Source: Akkermansiaceae bacterium (GTDB lineage: Bacteria > Verrucomicrobiota > Verrucomicrobiia > Verrucomicrobiales > Akkermansiaceae). From it: DNA of 62,336 bases. Positions 56,851 through 62,336 of the stretch are shown one piece after another; within the stretch, counting starts at the first letter, position 1, and each line of letters begins with the position of its first letter. Below the pieces are notes generated by a model. That model was given only the letters and a program-made list of their open reading frames with translations. It was not told the DNA's origin and did not search any database. Location: assembly GCA_030725745.1 (NCBI GenBank), contig JANRFH010000049.1, positions 1-62,336 of the forward strand, in the 5' to 3' direction. Both the position numbers and the translations under genes were made by a program.

Positions 56851-59337
56851 TCAGGCCAAGGTGCCTTCGGTGACGCCGAGTTTCTCAGTGGCGTGGATGC
56901 GGGTGAGGAGATTTTCTGGGGTGATCCTTTCCTCTAACAGCTCTTGGTAGGCGCGGATGGTGGAGTAGGCATCGGCGTGTTCTTCATCGAGGAGCTCGAT
57001 TCGGTAGTTCCGCAGGCCGCTATCGAGGAGGCTCTTGAAGAAACGGGCACCGGTCTGGGCGCGTCCGTTGAAGAGGGTGTTGCGGCAGCCGACATCAGCC
57101 TGGAGGCGGTGGAGCTGGCCAACGCGGTCGCGGAGGTGGACGACGTGTTTTTCGCAAGGGCGGCCGCAGTCTTTGTAGGTGGTGCCGGAGGAGAGGAAGG
57201 TGCAGAAGACGCAATGCTCCATATGAAACATGGGCATGTGCTGGTGGAGGGTGAGCTCCAGCCATTCAGGAGGGGTTTGTGAGATGAGATTGATGACTTG
57301 GGAGATATTCAGGTCGTAGGAAATGGTGAGGCGGTCGAGGGCTGCGGATTCCATGAGGATTTTCGCAGTGAGGGGGTTGGCGACGTTTAGGGAAAAGTCT
57401 CCCGTTCTTTCCAAGTGGGTGTGGTTTTTGAAATGCTGGAGGGCGTGGAGGTTACGGAGGAGGAGGCCTGCGGGTTCGGCGCGTTCGATGAGTTTCAGGT
57501 AGCCGGTTTCGCCGGGTTTGATGATGCGGGGGGTGGCTAGGATGATTTTGGAAGGGATTCCATCAGCGAGGGCGACGGCTTCTTTGTAGCGGCGGGGGTC
57601 TTCGAAATCGCAGTAAATGCGGGGGATGCCGGCTTCGAGGGCGGCGGTGACTTGGGATGGGGTGCGGGTGAGGACGGATAGTTGAACGTCGAACGTTGAA
57701 CGCTCAACATTGAACGTTGAAGGGAAGAGGGTTTCGGTGGTGGTGCTTGACGGGGAGGGCTTGGGTTGTGTTTCGGCTTGGCGGTTGGAAACCGCCGCCA
57801 CGAGGTCGCGGCGGGCTTGGTTGAGGGCGGAGATGGGGAGGTGGCAGTTTCCAGTGAGTTGGTTTTCGAGGGAGGCGAGTTCGTAGGGGGTGTCGCCGAG
57901 TTTGGAAAGTTGTTGGGTGAGGGTTTCGGTGGAGAGGGGGCGGGTGGAGGCTTCGGAGATTTGGATGGCGGTGGAGACTGATGTGGTGTCGGTGGAGAGG
58001 GTGAGAGGCTCACCGGGTTGGCCAGTGATGGTGAGGTGGAGGGGGGATTTCTTGAGATTGGGTTTGGCGGTTTGCCAGAACTTGCGGATGGATGATTCGA
58101 GTGCGGGGTCGGCGGTCTTGTAGAGGGTGATGCCGGGGCGGATGCGGTTGAAATTGATGCCCGAGTAGGTGCGGTGAAAGATGATGCGGTCGTTTTCGAT
58201 TTTCCAGATGGAGGCGCCTTGTTCGAGGTCGCGGTTTTCACCGGCGTCGAAGACGATGCCGTCGCCGGCCTTGAGGGGAGGCGTTTGTTCGGAGGGCGGG
58301 GTGTCGAGGCGGATCCAGCCGTTTTGAGCTTCGATGATCGTGCCGAGGAATGGGCCGCGTTTTTTACCGAACTTGCCGTGGGTGAGGTAGGGGTGATTCG
58401 TGCCTGCGAGCCAACCGGTGGTGAGGCCGCGGGAGAAGGTCATTTCCAATTCATATTTATCTTCTTGAGAAACACCCCGGGACGGGGTTTGCACGGCCTG
58501 CGCCGGGACGGACGCAGCTACGGCATCGAGAGCCTTGCGATAGACGCGTGTGACGGCGGCGACGTATTCCGGGGTTTTGAGGCGGCCTTCGATTTTGAAG
58601 GATTTCACTCCGGCGGCGACGAGTTCGGGGATGAGATCGACGGCGGCGAGGTCTTGTGGGGAAAGGAGGTAGCGGTGTTCGCCGAGGTCGCGGGTTTCTC
58701 CATCGACGACGATTTCGTAGGGCATTCGGCAGGCTTGGGCGCATTCGCCACGGTTTGCGGAGCGCTGGCCGAGGGACTCGGAGGTGAGGCATTGGCCGGA
58801 GTAGGCGACGCAGAGGGCGCCGTGGACGAAGACTTCTAACGGAGTGATGGGTGCCGGGTGATCAGTGATCAGTGGATTGCTGTGAAATCTTTCGATTTCC
58901 TTCAGGGAGAGTTCGCGGGCGAGGACGGCGCGCTCCATGGGGAAGATGGATTCTAGGAATGCGAGACCTTCGGGGGAGGTGATGGTCATCTGGGTGGAGG
59001 CGTGTAGCTCGACTTCAGGGGCGATGAGGCGCGCCATTTTTGCGAGGCCGAGATCCTGAATGATGAGGGCGTCGACCCCTGCTGCGGCGACGAGGCGGAG
59101 TTGTCTTTCGGCGGCCTCCAGCTCATCAGTGAAGATGAGGGTGTTCATGGCGACGAAGCCTTTGACGCCGTGCTTGTGGAGGTAGTCCATGAGCTCGGGG
59201 AGGTCTTCTTCGGTGAAATTATCGGCACGGAGGCGGGCGTTGAAGGCGGGGAGGCCGAAGTAGATGGCATCGGCACCGGCGGCGACGGCGGCGCGTGCGC
59301 AGTCCCAGTTTCCGGCGGGTGAAAGGAGTTCGGTCAT
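56851..59337 (-). CDS. U32 peptidase-family protein (RlhA/TrhP-like) with in-frame repeat insertions
   Basis: An 828-residue protein. Residues 1-about 290 are the U32 core with LLSPAGNWDCARAAVAAGAD, LHASTQMTIT, HGALCVAYSGQC and the four-cysteine cluster region RGECAQACRMPY; the family hydroxylates tRNA or rRNA bases or uses prephenate. The remainder fits the larger YdcP/RlhA type with C-terminal FCTFLSSGTTYKDCGRPC. Three repeat-derived segments are in frame: R1 at residues 155-160 (PLITDH), R3 at about 512-521 (VAAVSNRQAE) and R4 at about 539-552 (STFNVERSTFDVQL). All lie in loops between conserved blocks. Upstream of the propeller gene on the same strand. Confidence 0.85.
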   Translation of the reverse strand: MTELLSPAGNWDCARAAVAAGADAIYFGLPAFNARLRADNFTEEDLPELMDYLHKHGVKGFVAMNTLIFTDELEAAERQLRLVAAAGVDALIIQDLGLAKMARLIAPEVELHASTQMTITSPEGLAFLESIFPMERAVLARELSLKEIERFHSNPLITDHPAPITPLEVFVHGALCVAYSGQCLTSESLGQRSANRGECAQACRMPYEIVVDGETRDLGEHRYLLSPQDLAAVDLIPELVAAGVKSFKIEGRLKTPEYVAAVTRVYRKALDAVAASVPAQAVQTPSRGVSQEDKYELEMTFSRGLTTGWLAGTNHPYLTHGKFGKKRGPFLGTIIEAQNGWIRLDTPPSEQTPPLKAGDGIVFDAGENRDLEQGASIWKIENDRIIFHRTYSGINFNRIRPGITLYKTADPALESSIRKFWQTAKPNLKKSPLHLTITGQPGEPLTLSTDTTSVSTAIQISEASTRPLSTETLTQQLSKLGDTPYELASLENQLTGNCHLPISALNQARRDLVAAVSNRQAETQPKPSPSSTTTETLFPSTFNVERSTFDVQLSVLTRTPSQVTAALEAGIPRIYCDFEDPRRYKEAVALADGIPSKIILATPRIIKPGETGYLKLIERAEPAGLLLRNLHALQHFKNHTHLERTGDFSLNVANPLTAKILMESAALDRLTISYDLNISQVINLISQTPPEWLELTLHQHMPMFHMEHCVFCTFLSSGTTYKDCGRPCEKHVVHLRDRVGQLHRLQADVGCRNTLFNGRAQTGARFFKSLLDSGLRNYRIELLDEEHADAYSTIRAYQELLEERITPENLLTRIHATEKLGVTEGTLA
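57681..57721. repeat. R4 repeat inside the U32 gene
   Basis: GTTGAACGTCGAACGTTGAA then CGCTCAACATTGAACGTTGA, an array of overlapping TTGAACGTT/AACGTTCAA units. It encodes STFNVERSTFDVQ. The same type of sequence is a widespread dispersed repeat in Planctomycetota/Verrucomicrobiota (from general knowledge, not searched). Confidence 0.75.
57764..57803. repeat. R3 repeat inside the U32 gene
   Basis: GCTTGGCGGTTGGAAACCGC then CGCCACGA encodes residues about 512-521 (VAAVSNRQAE), in the same frame as the R3 copies of purL. It adjoins a TTGGGTTGTG block shared with R1 copies. Confidence 0.65.
58858..58875. repeat. R1 repeat inside the U32 gene
   Basis: GTGATCAGTGATCAGTGG encodes PLITDH (residues 155-160), between the catalytic-core blocks RELSLKEIE and PLEVFVHGALC. 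Related proteins normally have a short loop here. Confidence 0.75.
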
Positions 59338-59479
59338 GAAAATGGTGTGGAAGACGGTCTGCCTTATGGGAGCTTTGTGGAAACCTGCAAGGGAAGAACG
59401 GACAGGAATCTAGGGAAAATGCGAGAGATGCGCAACTGTCGGCAATTTGTGGTGTTTTGAAGGATACTAGGAGGATTCT

Positions 59480-61000
59480 ATGTTACCGAAAGCGACAAGC
59501 GAATGGAAGAGAAGTGAGGCGAGGCACCTGCTGAATCGGGCGGGGTTCGGTGGGACACCGGAGGAGGTGGATGTATTTCACTCGCTCGGCAGGGAAAAAG
59601 CGGTGGATGCGCTGCTGGACGTTGAGGGAAAAGGTGAGGCCCTCCCTCTGCCGGAGTGGGCCACCCTGGAGCAGACGATCGCCGACATGCAGGGGAGGCT
59701 GGAGCAACGCCGCACGATCCAAGAAAAGAGCAAGGGCTTGAGCGCTGCCGAGGCTGAAAAGCTCCGCCAAACCTCGTTTCAGGAAATGCAGCGCGACAAC
59801 CGCCGCCGTGCCTTGGAGAGCCAGGGCTGGTGGTTCAAGCGCATCCTTGTCACGAAGGCGCCGCTGCGTGAGAAGATGACGCTCTTCTGGCACGACCACT
59901 TCGCCACCTCCATCCTGAAGGTGAAACAGCCGGTGCTGATGATGAATCAGAACGAACTCTTCCGCGATCACGCCTTCGGAAACTACCGCGAGCTGACCCA
60001 GAAGATCGTCCGTGATCCTGCGATGATGCTCTACCTCGATACCCAGATGTCGAGCAAGGCGCAGCCGAATGAGAACTTCGCGCGAGAGCTGATGGAGCTC
60101 TTCACCCTCGGCGAAGGGAATTACACCGAGGAAGACGTCCGCGAGGCCGCGCGGGCTTTCACGGGCTTCAAGCTGAACCGGCTGAACGGAACCGTCATGC
60201 AAAGCGCCTCTGCTTGGGACGATGGAGTAAAAAAGATCTTCGGGAAAAGCGGTGCTTTCAACGGCGCAGATGTCGTGAACCTCATTTTCAAAAAGGACGA
60301 GTGCGCGGAGTTCATGGTGAGGAAACTCTGGGAGTTTTTCGCCTACGAAACGCCAGAGGATTCCGTCGTGAAATCGCTCGCGCCTAGCTTCCGGAGCGGT
60401 GGCTATGAGGTGAAGCCGTTGCTGCGCGAGATGTTCCTCTCTCAGGATTTTTACCATGAGAGAGCGATGGGCTCGCAGGTGAAATGCCCGGTGCAATACC
60501 TCGTACAGATGCTCAAGGAACTCGAAGTGGAAGAGCCACCCTTGGGGCTTCCTATCATGGGGCAGACCCAGCTCGGGCAGGTCTTGTTCATGCCGCCGAA
60601 CGTGGCGGGATGGGACTGGGGAAAGGCATGGATCAATACCAACACCCTCCTCACCCGCTACAACATCGCCGGAAGCCTCATCAAAGGGAGCGGCATGAAA
60701 ATGGGAGACGGCGACAACCGGATGGGCGCGATGTTAGAGAGGATGAACCGGAGGAAAACGGTGGAGGGCGGCAGCTCCGTGCCGGACTTCGCAAAGATCG
60801 CCCCAGAGACGGATCGTGCGGATACGGAAGCTCTAGTAGATCGCCTCATCGAGAGATTCTTCGGCGTCCCTATCCCGGACAAGGCGAGGAAGTCCTTCAT
60901 CGCCTACGCCGATTCCATGAAGGGCGAAAATTTCACGAACGAGACACTCGGCGAGCTCTGCCACCTGATGTTGAGCACGCCCTACTACCAGCTTTGCTAA
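59480..61000 (+). CDS. DUF1800 domain-containing protein
   Basis: A 506-residue protein of the DUF1800 family: N-terminal ARHLLNRAGFGGTPEEVD, the central FWHDHFATSI and ANFARELMELFTLGEGNY, and C-terminal FMPPNVAGWDWGKAWINTN. No N-terminal signal peptide is visible. DUF1800 and DUF1501 genes occur as a pair in Planctomycetota and Verrucomicrobiota and are thought to belong to a surface or export function; no reaction is known. Start codon follows a strong AGGAGG (59468-59473), rare in this window. The partner gene follows after 24 bases. Confidence 0.9.
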   Translation: MLPKATSEWKRSEARHLLNRAGFGGTPEEVDVFHSLGREKAVDALLDVEGKGEALPLPEWATLEQTIADMQGRLEQRRTIQEKSKGLSAAEAEKLRQTSFQEMQRDNRRRALESQGWWFKRILVTKAPLREKMTLFWHDHFATSILKVKQPVLMMNQNELFRDHAFGNYRELTQKIVRDPAMMLYLDTQMSSKAQPNENFARELMELFTLGEGNYTEEDVREAARAFTGFKLNRLNGTVMQSASAWDDGVKKIFGKSGAFNGADVVNLIFKKDECAEFMVRKLWEFFAYETPEDSVVKSLAPSFRSGGYEVKPLLREMFLSQDFYHERAMGSQVKCPVQYLVQMLKELEVEEPPLGLPIMGQTQLGQVLFMPPNVAGWDWGKAWINTNTLLTRYNIAGSLIKGSGMKMGDGDNRMGAMLERMNRRKTVEGGSSVPDFAKIAPETDRADTEALVDRLIERFFGVPIPDKARKSFIAYADSMKGENFTNETLGELCHLMLSTPYYQLC

Positions 61001-61024
61001 CCCTCTAACAACCCACGAACCATT

Positions 61025-62332
61025 ATGAAAACACGGAGAGACTTCATGAGATCGGCGGTGCTCGGCGCATCTGCCACCTGGACGCTGCCAGGCTTTATCA
61101 ACCGGACATTTGCGGAGCTTGGAGACGACGCCCGCGACAAGTCGGTGCAGTTCGCCACTGGCAAGGACGATACCATCCTTGTCGTGCTACAGATGGCAGG
61201 GGGAAATGACGGGCTGAACACGCTCGTCCCCTTCGGCGATGATTCCTATTACAAGGCCAGGCCGAGCATCGGGAAAAAGGAGAAAGACCTCATCAAGCTC
61301 AAGGACGGTCTGGGACTTAATGCTTCGATGCCCTTTCTTGGCTCACTTTTCAAAGAGGGGAATCTCGGCGTGGTGCAGGGCGTGGGTTATCCGAATCCGA
61401 ACCGCTCCCACTTCGTCTCCACCTCCATCTGGGAAACGGCGGATACCTCGAACCGATCCAACACGGGCTGGCTCGGTCGCTACTTCGACAATGCCTGCGA
61501 AGGCATCGACCCGACGGTGGGGATCAGTTTCAATAAATCGACACCCGAGAGCTTCGGGGCGCTGCGGAATCCCGGCGTGAGCCTGAGTTCGCCCGAGCTT
61601 TATCGGTGGATTCATGGCGGCGGGAAGGATGATGAGGCGCAGGAGTTTTTCTCCGAGCTGAACCAACCGGGCATGGCCGATAACAGCCCGGTGGATGGCG
61701 GCTCCATCGACATGCCTGCCGGGGGGAAAGTCGGCTCCATCGCCGGTGAGTCGAATCTCGATTTCCTCGAACGCGTCGCGCTCGATGCACAGGTCAGCTC
61801 CAAGGAAATCCTAGAAGTCGCCGCGAAGCACAAGACGAACGTCCAGTATGACGGCACACCCATCGCGCGGAACTTGAATCTTGTTTCAAGGATGATCGCC
61901 GGGGGGATGGCGACGCGTGTTTATTATGTGAGCCACGGTGGCTTCGATACGCACACCGGCCAGCTCAACTCCCACGACCGCCTGCTCGGCCAGCTCGATT
62001 CTGCGCTGAAATCCTTTTTCCAAGACCTCAAGCAACAGGGCAACGACAAGCGCGTCATGCTCATGACCTTCTCAGAGTTCGGCAGGCGCGTCTCGGAAAA
62101 CGCCAGCGGCGGCACCGATCACGGCAAGGCCTCCTGCATGTTCATCGCCGGCGGCGGGGTGAAAGGCGGACTCCACGGCACCTACCCGAGCCTCACAGAA
62201 CTCTCCGAGGGCGATCTCGCACACACCGTGGACTTCCGCAGAGTCTATGCGGATGTCCTCGGCGGCTGGCTAAAGGCACCCGGCATCGAGCGCATCCTCC
62301 AGGGGAAATACGAAGGCATCGGGCTGGTGTGA
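61025..62332 (+). CDS. DUF1501 domain-containing protein, Tat-exported
   Basis: A 435-residue protein with a twin-arginine signal (MKTRRDFMRSAVLGASATW). Conserved DUF1501 blocks follow: QMAGGNDGLNTLVPFG, NRSHFVSTSIWET, VYYVSHGGFDTHTGQ and TFSEFGRRVSENASGGTDHG. The fold resembles sulfatase/alkaline phosphatase enzymes, but several metal ligands are missing in the family, so the enzymatic role is open. It is the second gene of the pair with DUF1800. The coding region is complete, ending four bases before the window edge. Confidence 0.92.
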   Translation: MKTRRDFMRSAVLGASATWTLPGFINRTFAELGDDARDKSVQFATGKDDTILVVLQMAGGNDGLNTLVPFGDDSYYKARPSIGKKEKDLIKLKDGLGLNASMPFLGSLFKEGNLGVVQGVGYPNPNRSHFVSTSIWETADTSNRSNTGWLGRYFDNACEGIDPTVGISFNKSTPESFGALRNPGVSLSSPELYRWIHGGGKDDEAQEFFSELNQPGMADNSPVDGGSIDMPAGGKVGSIAGESNLDFLERVALDAQVSSKEILEVAAKHKTNVQYDGTPIARNLNLVSRMIAGGMATRVYYVSHGGFDTHTGQLNSHDRLLGQLDSALKSFFQDLKQQGNDKRVMLMTFSEFGRRVSENASGGTDHGKASCMFIAGGGVKGGLHGTYPSLTELSEGDLAHTVDFRRVYADVLGGWLKAPGIERILQGKYEGIGLV

Positions 62333-62336
62333 GCAA

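Overview
This 62.3 kb window reads as chromosomal DNA of a member of the Verrucomicrobiota, most likely near the Verrucomicrobiaceae/Akkermansiaceae. The support is a Verru_Chthon cassette protein A, an LpxC-FabZ fusion, a DUF1800/DUF1501 gene pair, a PEP-CTERM protein, a GSII-type glutamine synthetase, a single-chain PurL of the large fused type and a Rho factor with a long basic N-terminal extension. This placement is inference from gene content; no rRNA gene is present.

Layout. (1) 0-9.5 kb: use of plant or algal polysaccharide. A secreted BNR-GH105 protein, a XylR-like regulator, KDPG aldolase, a bifunctional rhamnulose-1-phosphate aldolase/dehydrogenase and a DeoR-type regulator fit breakdown of rhamnogalacturonan or pectin to rhamnose and uronic acid products. 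This block is interrupted near 5-6.3 kb by an A+T-rich foreign-looking gene and by the 3' two thirds of an initiator tRNA, which looks like an integration scar. (2) 9.5-27 kb: an acyltransferase-like membrane protein, a small lipoprotein, rpsA, the large cassette A protein with two tandemly duplicated secreted proteins, a LolD-like ATPase, a hydroxyacid dehydrogenase, an rRNA methyltransferase, an AI-2E family permease, mnmA, and a GYF-CD225 gene pair of which one copy is broken. (3) 27-40 kb: argB, a CHASE2-like membrane protein with a detached lysine-rich tail, tmk, an M32 peptidase, an RRM protein, a PEP-CTERM protein, a DEAD-box helicase, then the lipid A and core block lpxC-fabZ, an RGG-rich protein, waaA and rsmD. 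(4) 40-53 kb: a minimal kinase-like protein coupled to a PP2C phosphatase, glnA behind a sigma-54 promoter, ptsI, a PaaK-like ligase, rpoN, purL and rho. (5) 53.7-62.3 kb: an EEP-family lipoprotein, a propeller/TPR lipoprotein, a U32 peptidase-family protein and the DUF1800/DUF1501 export pair.

The most unusual feature is a set of short dispersed repeats, called R1 to R7 here. They lie between genes but are also embedded in frame inside two conserved genes, purL (six places) and the U32 gene (three places), where they add peptides at domain edges and loops. A second A+T-rich element (R2) forms the immediate leader of four genes and replaces a recognisable Shine-Dalgarno site. Other notable points are the lysine-rich tail that follows an in-frame stop, the minimal kinase/phosphatase pair, and a 24-codon upstream reading frame overlapping the helicase start.
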